Assembly (NCBI GenBank): GCA_030068145.1
Contig: JAPJBO010000950.1
Location: 1 to 64,000, forward strand
Direction of reading: 5' to 3'
From: Diplonema papillatum
Taxonomy: Eukaryota > Euglenozoa > Diplonemea > Diplonemida > Diplonemidae
Length of the DNA: 64,000 bases
Shown in pieces: positions 9,096-20,220 of the stretch; within the stretch, counting starts at the first letter, position 1, and every line of letters starts with the position of its first letter. The notes under the pieces were generated by a model. That model ran no database searches. It saw nothing but the letters and a program-made list of their open reading frames with translations, and was not told where the DNA came from. The position numbers and the translations under genes were made by a program.

Positions 9096-10440
9096 AGTCA
9101 AAAGAGTGACAAACCTTGAGTTGAAGGCAGCACGTGGTCCAAACTTGCAAGCCTGCCAGGAGGTCGAAGCTAATACTCTGGCTTTCACCCAGAAAAAAAA
9201 CAAAACGAACCATGCGGAAGAAATCTTTTGTGCGTGTGGGGCGGGAGTGGATCGAACGTTGCGTCTGTACCTTTGAGTTTACGATGAGTTCTTTCTGTTG
9301 CGGGGGGGAAAAAAAAAAGGAAAAGTGCAGCAACTAAGCTAAATTCGACCCGAGTGCGGGCAACCGGGCTCCAAAGTTCCAGCTCCCGAAATCACCCAGG
9401 CCCACGGTTAGCCATACTTCTTCGTCAAGGCCCTGCTGTCACAAATAACTGGAGAACCGGAAAACTGTTTCAGGTACTCGAGACTATGGCTGGCTCGTCG
9501 GCTCTTGGCGTGAACACTGGTCGGAAAATTGACTTTGCCCTGCTTGCCACGTTCGGGAATGCACTGGGGGTCGGAAGCCTCTTTCTCTTCGACAATCTTT
9601 CCCTTCTTCATCACCTGCCGACCCTCTTCACAACCCTTTTCTCGAAGGTTATTAAGCATCGCTTTTCGGGACAAGAGGACCGGTTGCGACGCCGCAAGGA
9701 AAAAATATATGGAAAAGAAACGGTCTAAAAAAAAAAAAACAATACCATCTCGAACCCGCATTGTCGAAGACTCCTTGTTCGCTCGAGGAAAAGGCGTACC
9801 GGTGTGACTGACAGAAAAAAGCTGTCTACACCCCCCATTACTACCCGATTCCCATCCTCAATCGTCAGCCGCAGACTCTAATAACACCGGCTTTCAAACC
9901 TCACCCCAACTCTAAAAAGAAAAGCAGCGGAGCAGGGGCAAGGTGGGAAAGGAGGAAAACTCATCCACCGGAGCGTTCACCTAACGTACGCAGGCCCCAC
10001 CTGCAAGCTTCTACCCTTTGGTGACACCTGTCTTGCCAACAAGCTCACCACGCCGCGTCTCGTACGAAAAGCAAAAAGAAGAAGCCAAAACCGCGCGTTT
10101 TAAGCGAACTTTCACTCAGGGGACCCAAGGGAGAACACATCAAAACCAGTCAAAAAGGGTATGGGCCTCCACCGACAGGTGGGCTAGGCTACTTTCGGGG
10201 TGGCTCCCTGGGAGGGACAGACGGGGTGGTCACGCCTTAGCAGTCCCAGGGCCTCTCCCCGCCCACCTGTATGTGTTCTCGTGGTCACCGCTAACGCGCT
10301 GACCATTCCCGAGAGAGAGAGGAATGAGAAAGGAAAGAAGCTCGAAACAACAGGGACGACTAGTCCACAAAGAGGACACATTGCTCTTCATTAACGGAAC
10401 CCGGCAGAATCAGAACACGTCAAAAATGGCGTTTCATTTT
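9096..10440. other. unassigned stretch
   Basis: Apart from the sister tail at 9862-9905 and a tail fragment (TTTTAAGCGAACTTTCACTC) at 10097-10117, no repeat or gene was recognised. Open frames of 117-124 codons overlap on both strands at 9354-9761. Confidence 0.35.
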
Positions 10441-10446
10441 TGTTTT

Positions 10447-10737
10447 ACATAAGCGCCAGCTTGAAAGGAAATGCTCGACGATGCTGCCCGACAAAGAACA
10501 GAAGGGATCCCAAGTGCTGTAACTACCGAACCACGTGTTGAACGGACGTGAGGTCATGCGGGTCTACCCCTACACGACAAATCACACAAACACAACAGGT
10601 CAAAAAATCCTGAGTGAGAAAACAACACACGGTGGTGTAAGCGAAGAACAAATCAATTGTGTTTGTATTGTATTTGCCCCTTACCTCTATATTTCCCCCC
10701 TTCCATTCGGAGTCGAAGCAGCTACGTCGAGTATTTT
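10447..10737 (+). repeat. R3 dispersed repeat, copy 2
   Basis: This is a full-length match to R3 at 47628-47925 from CATAAGCGCCAGCTTGAAAG to TCGAGTATTTT, including the CTACACGACAAATCACA segment missing in copy 1. The flanks differ from those of the other copies, which argues for independent insertion. Confidence 0.85.
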
Positions 10738-11655
10738 TAGTACTGTTGTTCTGAATCCATTTCCGATACAACGGCCCACACAGGAGAAGGTTATGCGAAA
10801 CCAAGCAAATGGTCCCCCCAGAGGGAAGTACCGTAAGAACATACGAACTAGTAGCTTTGGCTCCATCGTCATGTTCTCTGTCATTGATCAGTTGCTGCCG
10901 ATCGTCCGTTTGTATGCGTTTCGTTGAAGGCCCGAACTCCAGAAATGTCCTGCTTATTTTTGCCGGAAAGAAGGGCAAACAAGAAAGCAAGAGGAAGTTG
11001 GAATGAAAAGCCTGCCCGCTGTGCAAACTGCGCGCCCATAGACTGTCACGCGCTTGCAGTCTTCAAGCTGGCAGGCTTTCGTGCTTTTCCTTCGAATCAG
11101 ACTCTCCCAGTGCAACGTTTTTACCGAAGGCTGTAAAGCCGGGTGATATGGTATATATGGATGTCAAAAGAAAAAGGGGGGCGGAGGGGAGGGTCAGAAA
11201 GGCTCTCCAACCGAAGAGCTCGAGGCGGTGCATGCGGGTATGAGGCCGACACCCCCCCCCGGAACCCGTGGTGCGAAGGGCATCTTTCATCGGCAGCTGC
11301 GAGCAGGTATTCACCTCGGCCTGATAGGTCGAGGTCACAGGGGGAAGGGAGGGGTGGGTATTTTTGTTTTCGAGTAGCCACTACCTATTCCAAAACCTCT
11401 GCTACGACCAACCGCATCTATTTCATCTATAAATATAATACAAGGAGAATGTTTTTTTCCTTGTTCAAACATATCTCTTATTCTGCTAGCACCAACCCCT
11501 GCAAACATTTCAATAAAATCTGATCCAGAAATAGAAAAAAAATGCTACATTCGCTTCTCCAGCCACACTTTTAGCAAGCAATGTTAAGCTAGCAAGCACA
11601 CCCCCCCTCCTCCTGGCTTACTGGCTGTGTCGGCCTGCTATGGGTTTTATACCCG
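10738..11655. other. unassigned stretch
   Basis: No shared repeat or recognisable gene. A minus-strand frame of 167 codons overlaps the R3 copy and so is not a gene. A GGAGGGGAGGG-rich segment near 11177-11197 is purine-skewed. Confidence 0.35.
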
Positions 11656-11658
11656 GTT

Positions 11659-12312
11659 CCAGTGACCAGGGATTATCCTGTATGGTTAAAAAAATTTTTT
11701 TTTCACCAAAAAAAAAAAGATTTTATAACCATGGGGATTTCTGGTGAAAACTTTTTGGCAAGGGACCCAGGCTACAGGCTCAGATCCTGGAGTCGTAGTT
11801 GCTGTTTTGTGTGTACACAGCCTGCCAGCGTTGTGGTCCAGAAATATCTATGGGGCATGAGGGGCGTTGGGATTAGCGTGTTGGGGGGCGCCTGTCGTGA
11901 GCAGCTTCGCCCTGCCTCGATTCGTTTCAAGGCGTTGAGGCCATATATATATATATATATATATCATGCCGTAGTGCCCACTGGGACTGCCAAGTGAAGG
12001 CTACAACAAAGTGGAGAAGCAGCAGCCAGATTGTGTTTTCCATCACCCAGTAATCAGTCACTGGAGGATCGTTTGCTATCCTGAAGCTCACAGGCCAAAG
12101 GATTTTGAAACTAAAAGAGATGTCGCTTGCCGCTGTGGTGCTGCCACTGTGGTCAACACTGTGCTAACGTATGACGCTACTGTGTGGGACACTGCTTGCT
12201 TCAGCAATCCATGCTTTCCCACTCGCAGAAAAAAAATTTTCTGGCCATATCAAAGATTTTTAACCGGGGTTTTTTCAGAATTTCGGGGATTAGAATAACC
12301 GCTGCCAGTGAC
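11659..12312 (+). mobile_element. hAT-like non-autonomous element with 8-bp target duplication
   Basis: The element proper is 11667-12304 (638 bp). It begins CAGGGATTATCCTG and ends so that its reverse complement reads CAGCGGTTATTCTAAT. CCAGTGAC lies directly outside each end (11659-11666 and 12305-12312), a perfect 8-bp target duplication as made by hAT transposases. Subterminal words GGTTAAAAA (left) and TTTTTAACC (right) extend the inverted similarity. The interior has an AT dinucleotide tract at 11943-11964 and no transposase. A second, interrupted copy lies at 50990-51700, and a left-end relative at 38829. Confidence 0.85.
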
Positions 12313-13690
12313 TAAAAAAAAAAAAAAAAACGGCTGATAAAACGCGTTTGGCACAATTTGCCCGTTGAGAACCGCGGGGCCTCCCGAGGCCAGTTTCCCG
12401 CGATTCCTTTCGCGTTCTTTAGGGGCCACCTCTTGCAGAAGGAATGCCGAAACACGCAATATGCGACCTTCTCCTGATGTCGAATTATGGAAGCTTGCCC
12501 TTCACCCGAAGTTCCCGACCCTCGAAAGAACGCCGTTCGTAGCGAGCTTGAGGGTTACCTTAAATGCGTCGGTCAACGCGAAACCGCGGAGTCTTCTACG
12601 GAGTCGGTGCCGCAAGGTCGGGTGCCCGACAAGCACGAACTCGTCTGCTCGAGCCCCTTCCCCGCTTTTCGCTTTGGCTTCGTCTCATATCCTTCAAAGT
12701 ACCACCAGTACGGGCTCGGGAACCGAAGCCCCGCAAAAAAAAAAGGCGAACGTAAAAAGAACGTGTCGGAGTACGAAGGAAAAAATTCGAATTGAATCAA
12801 AAAATCATCGCGCATGTTTGCTGGGGCGGCGCTCGCAAACCCCCACCTCCACCGAGAGTACCGGCACCGGTGGCACGGGAACCAGCCGCAGTCCGCCGCC
12901 CAAACCGAACGCGCTGTCTTTTTTTTTCCTTCTTAGAGTTTCTGAGAATATTTATAGCTGAGCCGCATGTAAACATCGTGCTGCGTGAGCGAAGCGGGAC
13001 CCCCCTGGCTACACACGGCCCACCTGTTCTGAGGGTTTTCACACGTTAAATTCATCCCGGAAACCACTTAAGGACGGAGGGGTTTAGTTCTGGAAAAGGA
13101 GCTTTTTCATGGCAAACTCCAGGTTTCCGTTCAGAGCGCCCGGCAGGACTTTTTTGCGCAATTCGTGTCTTCTTGTTATTAAACAAAGCATATATGCGTC
13201 GTTCGTCCGTCGGTGGTAGCATGTATTTACATGTGCGTCTTTTCACGGTGTATGTCACGCATTTACATGGTGTGTCTTTCACATGTTAGTGCACTTGACG
13301 ATGATATCCCCCGCAGTAAAAGAATAAAACAAAACTACGCAGCTCTTTCCAGAAAAAGTGATGTGCCCGGTGGTGGGTGGTCGTATAATCCCTCACAGCA
13401 CGTGTAGTCATGTGTGTGCCTAGCGCCTTCGGCATTTCGGCTTTTTTTTTTAAAAAACTACGCATTTCTTCTGTTGGCAGGTTCCGATCACGGAAACCGG
13501 TCGACCCTTTTTCCCGTGTGCACAGTGCAACCACCGGCTGGTCGAACCCGTGGTTTTCCCTGTTCTCAACCCTTTCTTTGGGAAAATGCTGAACGGCACA
13601 AATGTACATCGTACAACTTTAACTCTGAAAAAGGCCGTTTGTAGAGGCCTCCAGCATCCAGCGTAGCTTTGGAACTGGACTTCACTTAGC
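12313..13690. other. unassigned stretch
   Basis: An A17 run follows the hAT element at about 12314. A plus-strand frame of 198 codons (12365-12961) is the longest here but overlaps other open frames and shows no domain, so I do not call it. TTACATGTGCGTCTTTTCAC and TTACATGGTGTGTCTTTCAC near 13225-13282 form a small direct repeat. Confidence 0.35.
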
Positions 13691-13692
13691 TT

Positions 13693-13820
13693 TTTTGTGT
13701 TAACAATGCATTGTTGGTACTAAAAATTAGTAGTTGGCAGCACGTACTACATGAAGCTTACCAAAGCAGGTGAGTTCCGCTAGTGCGCGCAAACAAAAGA
13801 AAGCGCCGTACTAATTTTTT
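13693..13820 (+). repeat. R8 dispersed repeat, copy 1
   Basis: TGTGTTAACAATGCATTGTT, TAGTAGTTGGCAGC, ACATGAAGCTTACCAAAGC and GTGAGTTCCGCTAGTGCGC match R8 at 18995-19130 and 43900-44010. It is joined at its end to an R2 fragment. Confidence 0.8.
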
Positions 13821-13824
13821 TTTT

Positions 13825-13915
13825 GTGTACGCATCTGCTTTGTAGGAAACACTCGCCGAGGAGGCCGCCCGTCGCAAAAGTCGCAAAGGAGAGGTAAATC
13901 TGGTTCGCCCGGCGT
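13825..13915 (+). repeat. R2 fragment
   Basis: GCATCTGCTTTGTAGGAAAC, then GAGGAGGCCGCCCGTCGCAA and GAGGTAAATCTGG. The middle of R2 is missing. Confidence 0.65.
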
Positions 13916-13959
13916 TTTCACATGAAGAAGAAGAAGAAGAAGAAGAAGAAAAAAGAAAA

Positions 13960-14345
13960 ACGCCGCTCCTGGTCCAGGAACGTGACGGTCAACCACAGCT
14001 TGCAAAGCTTGAGTCGAGTGCCACAACCCCGTCGGCTCTGCCCTGCGGCTGACCGTCTCGACGAGCTTGTGTTCAGCGCAAGCGCCAAGCCCCAAGGTGC
14101 GTCAAGCCTTGATGCTTTAGTTTGGGAAATCGGTAGCCACTTGACCCGTACGCCCGTGGCTCTGGGCTTAGGGTGTCAAACCCACAAGCCGCACTGAAAG
14201 GGAGATGTGCCAATCCTTGAGGACGCAGCACAACCCGATCCTGATTTACTGGAAAGGGATTTGAGGTTAAGTCATTACCGCCGAACATGTGAAGCTTGGC
14301 TCCCGTGCAGCAGGCTTTCCCTGGTTCCTAGCGGGGGCGGGAAGT
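13960..14345 (+). repeat. R5 dispersed repeat, copy 1
   Basis: A GAA-rich tract (13924-13965) leads into CTCCTGGTCCAGGAACGTGA, CTTGCAAAGCTTGAGTCG, CGTCTCGACGAGCTTGTG, TTTAGTTTGGGAAATCGG, CACTTGACCCGTA and the end AAGCTTGGCTCCCGTG. Copies at 17577-17825 and 28505-28775 are shorter: this one carries about 100 extra bases (14152-14270) between the CACTTGACCCGTA and CATTACCGCCGAAC words. TCCTGGTCCAGGA is palindromic. Confidence 0.85.
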
Positions 14346-15525
14346 TTTCACATGAAACTTGAAAAAAAGCTGGCGAGTTCCGTTGGTGCGCAGTATTTTT
14401 CGAATTGAAACGCGGTGACCCCTCTCAGGCCGAGACCGTGCCTCCGACGGTAGTCCGCTGCACTGGGGACGCGTGAAGGGGACAAGGAGCCTGGTACTGG
14501 CAAGCCAAACGACCGTGGTTCTAGCAACTACAGTAGTGCGTGAAATATACATATATAGCCTCCCGTCCCCCTCTCACACCGACCCCCGTCGTTTTAGGGA
14601 AGTAACAAGGGATTTTGCACGCCGTGTTGATAGCATCGTGACATAACATGGTGACCACACGTTAACACAGTTCTTGAAAGGGGTTCTTTCAATGTAGCGT
14701 GTTGTGATCACACGTCACATGTTGTTGCAACCAATGTGTGTAACCTCACACGAAGTGGATTGTCTTCTTCCAAGCAAAGCTTGGGGTCGGTTTAAGACCG
14801 TTGAAGACACCTCCCTTCCCACCCTGATTCTTACAACAGGAATCATGGCGATCCTGAAACACCCCCTGGTACCCTGACGATGAGACAGCCTGCGAGCATT
14901 CTGTGAGTCGGGGAGTCAATTTGTCACGCCGAGCGTGGAATGATTCTCGGGTTTCTTTCTCAGAATATGTCAGTTTTTCTGTTCTGCCCCCCTTTTTTTG
15001 TTTCCGTTGTCTGCGCCGGGCCACCTGTGATCTCAAATCGGAACCTCAGTTCACAAGTCTTTTTTTTGTAGGAAAAGAAACTTGTTTCTTTGAAGACTAA
15101 TAATAATCCGAACGACGGGTTTGCCGCTCCAATCCGTCCAGAGAAACAAAGTAGCTTGCGCACCACTTCATGTGGTCAGCAGCAAGATTAGCAGCTTTCT
15201 GGCTTGAGAGCAGGAGCGGTGGACGAGAGTGACTGACACAAGCATAGGAGTGAGGATTTTATTACCTTCTTTTTTTTGCCCTGCATCCCGGGAGCAAACG
15301 CACCCCACACACCCTTAGTCGTACTCCCCCTCGTACCACCCCACCCTCTGGCTTCAAGGACCGAAACACGGTGCTGAGACACCGGTGTTGAGCGCGTATG
15401 ACTGCACTTTCATGCATTCTCCCTCGTACTCCCCTCTTTCCAAACGCAACGCTCAGTGCACAAACCGGGGACACAACTCGTGTGGTCGATCACGCGTGGC
15501 CAAACCATGTCACGCGAAGACGTAT
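14346..15525. other. unassigned stretch
   Basis: No repeat shared with the rest of the window. AGAATATGTCAG and a pyrimidine tract near 14980-15000 could be splice-like, but no exon chain is supported. Confidence 0.35.
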
Positions 15526-15529
15526 TTAC

Positions 15530-15805
15530 TCGAAGAATACTCGGTTTGTGTGCGTGAAATACTTGAAGAGGCTGCCAGTTGCGAAAGATCAAAGGATGAT
15601 GACTTCCCACTATCGCAACAATATTTCAAGATCAAAACGTAGGGAAATGTGCTGCAGCCCACACGAAGCACAGGTAAATCTGGGTTTGGTGGCGGGCGTA
15701 AGCATTCAAAAAAAGACACACTTTTGCGGTTGTATTGTTTTCTCTCCCTCCAGCCTCCTTCGAAGTAAGCACAAGGCAGCCCCTCGAGTATTTTGTCTGC
15801 GAAAA
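15530..15805 (+). repeat. R2 dispersed repeat, uninterrupted copy
   Basis: The start is divergent (GAATACTCGGTTTGTGTGCG) and has an extra segment with GATGATGACTTCCC. From GAAATGTGCTGCAGCCCACA onward it follows R2: GGTAAATCTGGGTTTGGTGG, GGGCGTAAGCATTC, a run of seven A (15708-15714), TTGCGGTTGTATTG, CAGCCTCCTTCGAAGTAAGC, CCCCTCGAGTATTTTGTC. It is the empty-site reference for the R1 insertions in the R2 copies at 7.2 and 31.9 kb. Confidence 0.8.
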
Positions 15806-16091
15806 AACCGGCAGGCCGCGCCCCCCTCCGCCCAAGTGGGCGAGATTCTGCCCAAACCCCCCCTTGCCAGGAACCCATCGTCGTCCAGTTAGGAGAGGCT
15901 CCAGGTCTAGGACGCTACTACTGTCTACGCTAGGGGAGGGGTGCCTTTTTTAAGGCCCGGGTCAAACACAAACAGAAAGGGCTAGAAGAAAGAGAAGCCA
16001 ACGCTTAGCAAAACTGAGTCCACTGCTGCTAAATAGCGGTCCAAATTTGCAAGCTGCTGGCGGGTCGAAGCTAAGATCCTGCTACACGACA

Positions 16092-16184
16092 CACTTGTTA
16101 TATAACAAGTGACCTGACGAGTGAAAATGTCTAACAAGTGGCACTTGTTAAAGAACAAGTGACCACTTGTTACATCACTTGTTA
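16092..16184 (+). repeat. CACTTGTTA palindrome cluster
   Basis: CACTTGTTA and its complement TAACAAGTG, with close variants, occur eight times in 93 bp. Perfect or near-perfect palindromes sit at 16092-16111 (CACTTGTTATATAACAAGTG), 16132-16150 and 16142-16161, followed by direct units at 16164 and 16176. Such clusters resemble arrays of a dimeric DNA-binding protein or subterminal repeats of a small transposon. No outer inverted ends were identified. Confidence 0.75.
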
Positions 16185-17220
16185 CGAATATAACTAGTCA
16201 TGTCCCGAAGAAAAAGCAGATAACACAGGTGCGTCGTGCAAGCTGTTTCTGGCCTCCCATCACATCTTAGTTATGTTGCGGATTATCCCCCCTCACCCCC
16301 AGGGCTTTTGTTAACTCTCCGTTCAGGAGTTTGTGGCCAACAGGTTAACAGAAGCCGCGGCACCCTCCCCATCTTTTACCGGGAAGCCACGCGTGTTGGA
16401 TCAGAGCACGAGTAGTATAACGGAACGGAAAAAAAAAGGAGGGGGGGATCTTCAGGAGCAGGGGACTTTGGAAACCCGGTTTCCCGGTTTCAGAAACCGG
16501 GGTTTTCCGGTTTCGGTTGTTCAAAAAAAATAAAAAAAAAAAATATTTTATTACTGTACTGTACTGTACTGCACTTACGTGGCGCGTCACGGTGTGTCAC
16601 TGCAATTCGAAGCTTTTTCACTTACCAGCTCCGTAGTTTGATAGGGAGTACACCAATACCGCAAGCTTCTATCTACCCCCCTTCGTCCCCTTGCTGGCGT
16701 GCGCGGGGCGACGGTTCCAGGACTCAGACACCCACAGGCACCACAGACCCCCAAAACCGGGGTTTTGGCTGAAACCGGCTTTTTTGCTCGGTCAGACAAA
16801 GAGCTAAAGTCCCCTGTTCAGGCGAGTAAAAACCAAAAAGAAGAAGAAAATAAAATTGATCGTCCTTCAGGATCGACGGTAACACAAAAAAAGCGAACTC
16901 TAAAAACTTTCACTCTAAAAAAATGGACACCCGGTACCACAAAAAAAAAAAAAAAAAAACGAAAAGCAGAAAAGAATCCATCCAAGCAAACTTCTGCGGG
17001 TACAGAAAACCTGCCTTTCCAATCTAACTGCCTGAAGGGGCGGGGCTGGGCCTTGGCATTTGCTGGGGGAGGGGACGGCTGCTCGACCAACTTGTTATGA
17101 GGTTTGACGTGTGAGATAATATGTGGCATAGGCTATTGGCGTGCGAAACAATCACATCATCACATGTGATCCCGCGACAGACTGTTATGGAAACATGCGA
17201 AATCACGCTTTCCTGAATAG
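16185..17220. other. unassigned stretch
   Basis: It includes ACCGGTTTCCCGGTTTCAG-type inverted words near 16478-16520, a short GTACT tandem (16555-16570), a GATCGACGGTAACAC fragment at 16870 and an A18 run near 16941. No gene is recognised. Confidence 0.35.
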
Positions 17221-17224
17221 TCGG

Positions 17225-17384
17225 CACTAGGCAACAAATATACACGCACAAGTACACGTCCTGCCGCTACAGCAGATACGACACGCACACTCTAACATAC
17301 GATGCCTTACAGGAACCTTTACGACAGTGGTCACCCGGAGACTATAAAACCCCGGATCCCTCAGCGAACTTGCACTCTAAGTGA
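17225..17384 (+). repeat. R10 repeat ending in the R1 tail
   Basis: GGCAACAAATATACACGC, GTCCTGCCGCTACAGCAGAT, ACGACACGCACACT and CCTTTACGACAGTGGTCACC lead into CCGGAGACTATAAAACCCC, CAGCGAACTTGCACTCTAA. The same order occurs at 28010-28225, and a divergent copy at 46743-46925, so this head and the R1 tail form a stable unit separate from the R1 body. Confidence 0.75.
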
Positions 17385-17576
17385 CATCACTAGTAGTTTC
17401 CATTACAAGTCGGTCGTGCAGCAATTTGCGACCCTCGGGTGCTGCAGACGCAACGTCCCCCCCGACTCCTCGAAAAACGAGGTGTGCACAACACCGCGGG
17501 CACAAAAGAACAGACGGGGGAAAAAAAACTCGGGGGGGGAGACGAAGAAAAAGAAAAGAGAAAAAGAAAAAGGCCG

Positions 17577-17825
17577 CTCCTGGTCCAGGAACGCGACGGT
17601 CAACCACAGCTTGCAAAGCTTGAGTCGGAGGCAGCTCAGTGCCACAACCCCGTCTGCTCTGCCCTGCGGCTGACCGTCTCGACGAGCTTGTGTTCAGCGC
17701 GAGTGCCAGGCCTTGATGCTTTTGTTTGGGAAATGGGTAGCCACTTGACCCGTAGGCATTACCGCCGAACACGTGAAGCTTGGCTCCCGTGTAGCAGGCT
17801 TTCACTGGTACCTAAAGTCCTGCCT
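17577..17825 (+). repeat. R5 dispersed repeat, copy 2
   Basis: This follows the R5 order from CTCCTGGTCCAGGAACGCGA to GGCTTTCACTGGTACCTAA. A purine-rich tract (17520-17572) precedes it, as in the other copies. It lacks the GCGCCAAGCCCCAAGG segment of copies 1 and 3. Confidence 0.85.
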
Positions 17826-17869
17826 GGGGGGGAAAGAAAAAAAAAGCAGTGAGCCAGCCTCATTCATCC

Positions 17870-18060
17870 CCAATAGAAGGAGTTTGCTCCCTTCCTCTTC
17901 CTCCTACTTTTTCTCTCTCACTCTCTTTCTCTTTCAACAGAAATACGTTGTATGCTGGCATCAACGGCATTGAAAGGCAGCACTGCCTAAACATTAGACA
18001 CGATTCCCCCTCCCCCCCAGAAGAGGCAGCGCACCCTCCCGGACACTAAACTAAGATTCG
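17870..18060 (+). repeat. pyrimidine tract and R9-like repeat
   Basis: A long CT-rich stretch ends CTTTCAACAG at 17940, then GAAAGGCAGCACTGCCTAA and ACATTAGAC recall R9. A second CT-rich tract follows at 18120-18235. The AG after the tract is acceptor-like, but no exon follows. Confidence 0.45.
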
Positions 18061-18348
18061 CACCCCAAGCTGTTTGTGCTTCACAGCAAATCTGGTTTAT
18101 CCTACGCATTTATTTTCATTACTCCTTCCTTGCTTCCAAGTTCACCGCTTTTCTTTTTTGTCTTTTTTGTTTCCTCTGCCATTACCTTCCCCTTTCTTCT
18201 CTATTTTCTCTCTCTCTCTCTATCTCTCTCTCTTTCGTACTGCAGGTGCTATCGTTTTTCTTTTGCCACACCGTTCATAAGACTGACTCTCATTGAAAGC
18301 CTCGAACCTTAGAATACTCTAAAAGATGTTTCATTTTCCCGAAGATTA

Positions 18349-18610
18349 CTTACTTACTGAGACTGTAGAATCCCGGATTCTCAAGCGTTCACAAAAAGTC
18401 TTGGCTGCCCCGCAGGCCAAACACGGTACATGCGCAAAGAAAGAAGAAAGAAAAACCCGGTGGGTTTGCAAGCTAACTTCTCTCTTCGAAAAACTTTCAC
18501 TTAAAAAAAAAAAAGAGTCTAGAAACAAAGTTAAAGCCTCAAAATAATTCCATTTGACGTCACCCGGAGACTTTAAAATCCCGGAATCTCAAGCGAACTT
18601 TGACTCTATT
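18349..18610 (+). repeat. two R1 tail modules
   Basis: A divergent tail at 18349-18395 (GAGACTGTAGAATCCCGG, TCTCAAGCG) is followed about 165 bp later by a good copy at 18559-18610 (TCACCCGGAGACTTTAAAAT, TCAAGCGAACTTTGACTCTA). Confidence 0.7.
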
Positions 18611-18994
18611 TAGAACCCGGTTGCGCACAAACTATCCCCGGAGTTTAGCAAGCAAACGACAGCCAGCCCTATTAAGACAAGGCACCCAAGGTACCACGAC
18701 ACTCTGCTCGTGCACGGCCTTGTGACTACGCTTTGCGAGGAAGAAATATTTCACTTGCCTTACGCTCGGTCCTTCTCGGCTTCTTGAAACAAGAAACAGT
18801 CAAGAGCTTCCACTCCAGGGTACCCCAGAGACTAGCACAGGGGGAGGTGTTTCTAGTTCGAAATCCACGGACACGCGCGGATACCCACGAGAATGCAGTA
18901 GGTGCTACTGCAGTGCCGTGGCCCCGCGCACCCACCCAACGAGAAAACCCCTTTCCCCCAGGATCTAGGGTCAGGGTACCCTGCATTCACTCCT

Positions 18995-19130
18995 TTTTTT
19001 GTGTTAACAATGCATTGTTCGTACTAAAAATTAGTAGTCGGCAGCGTACTACATGAAACTTACCAAAGCAGGTGAGTTCCGCTAGTGCGCACAAACAAAA
19101 GAAAGCGCCAATGGCCCATACTAATTTTTT
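18995..19130 (+). repeat. R8 dispersed repeat, copy 2
   Basis: TGTGTTAACAATGCATTGTT, GTACTAAAAATTAGTAGTCG, CATGAAACTTACCAAAGCAG and GCGCACAAACAAAAGAAAGC match copy 1 with few changes and end in a T run. Confidence 0.85.
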
Positions 19131-19397
19131 TTCCCCCTTCAACAAAAAAGAAGAAAAAAAAGCAGCCAACCCCCCCAAGCAACTTCCCGCCTAAAACGGA
19201 ATCAACCGCCTTCGGGTGGGGTCGTCTGACACATTTGCTGTCGTTGGTGGGGGAAAAAATAAGGGAAACAAATGGAGTCTAAGAAATACAGCACAGCGAA
19301 CGAAGCTAGGGGTGCCCACACCCCGTCATGAACTAACTAGAGTAAGCAATAGGTGCGTCCATCCACATTGAAGGTACGCACTCTAAAAAAAAAAAAG

Positions 19398-19600
19398 CGA
19401 AAGATACCAATCTGTACGTCCCACAGGATCGTCTGAAACACAAAAAAGCATAAAAAAAAAAAAAAAAAAAAAAAAGGATTCGAATTCGACGGTAGCCCCC
19501 AAAAAGCCCAGACGGTACCAAGAAGACAGACAGTCACCTACTGCGGCACCATACTGAGGAGGGCCTACCGTAAGTAAGGTATGTGGACAATGGCCAAAAC
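19398..19600 (+). repeat. short dispersed repeats
   Basis: GATACCAATCTGTACGTCCC with GATCGTCTGAAACACAAAAA matches 47015-47060 and 61845-61885. CACCATACTGAGGAGGGCCT at 19549 matches 6400. A long A run occurs at 19452-19475. Confidence 0.6.
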
Positions 19601-19695
19601 CACCAATGACCAACAACCAAGGTACCCACCGATCCTCGTGTAACCACCACTCTTACGACACTCAGAGCACAAAGGATATCTCCCATAACGACGAA

Positions 19696-19815
19696 GGTCA
19701 CCCGGAGACTTTTAAACCCCGAAATTTCAAGCGAACTTTCACTCTAAAAACGTCCATCTGCTTCTTCCACATATAGCCTCGAACGGTCATCCGGAGACTT
19801 AAAACCTAAACAAGC
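19696..19815 (+). repeat. R1 tail module and a truncated second
   Basis: GGTCACCCGGAGACTTTTAA, TTTCAAGCGAACTTTCAC and TCTAAAAA at 19696-19750 are complete; GGTCATCCGGAGACTTAAAA at 19786 is cut short. Confidence 0.75.
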
Positions 19816-19879
19816 GGGCACAACGACTTGACGCATGAATACGTCGCACAGTCGGGTACTCCCCACCAGCCCGTTTTCT

Positions 19880-20070
19880 TTTAGTACCTGGTCCTATCAA
19901 TATTGCGGGTTGCCCTCACAACACCGTATTGTGCAGGCTGAAAATAGACGTGGGCAGCGTGTTTTTGTGCCGATCAGAATTCCCAACCTGAAACAATGAA
20001 ACAGGGCAAAATACAAGTGGGAAACGATCAATCGGGCACGCACAAACCAAAACGAAGCGCCTGTCTTTTT
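19880..20070 (+). repeat. R4 dispersed repeat, divergent copy
   Basis: TTTTAGTACCTGGTCC, ATTGCGGGTTGCCC, ACACCGTATTGTGCAGGCTG, GTGGGCAGCGTG and CGCACAAACCAAAACGAAGC follow R4 with more changes than the copies at 30865, 43137 and 58110. Confidence 0.7.
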
Positions 20071-20149
20071 GCTTTTCTATTCCGGCATTGGTGTAAATTG
20101 AAACGCCGGCTTCTACACACATACATGCTCAAAAATACGGAACATTCCC

Positions 20150-20220
20150 ATGTAGGATCCTCTGATCACGATCAATTGCCACCTGAAACCATGTCCACGA
20201 TTTGAGTTCAGGGTAGTGCC
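20150..20220 (+). repeat. R7 fragment
   Basis: TGTAGGATCCTCTGATCACG, ATCAATTGCCACCTGAAACC and GAGTTCAGGG match the second half of R7. Confidence 0.65.

Noticed and set aside
12365-12961. 198-codon plus-strand gene
   Set aside because: Rich in low-information Ser, Thr, Pro and Arg, overlapped by two other open frames, with no domain.
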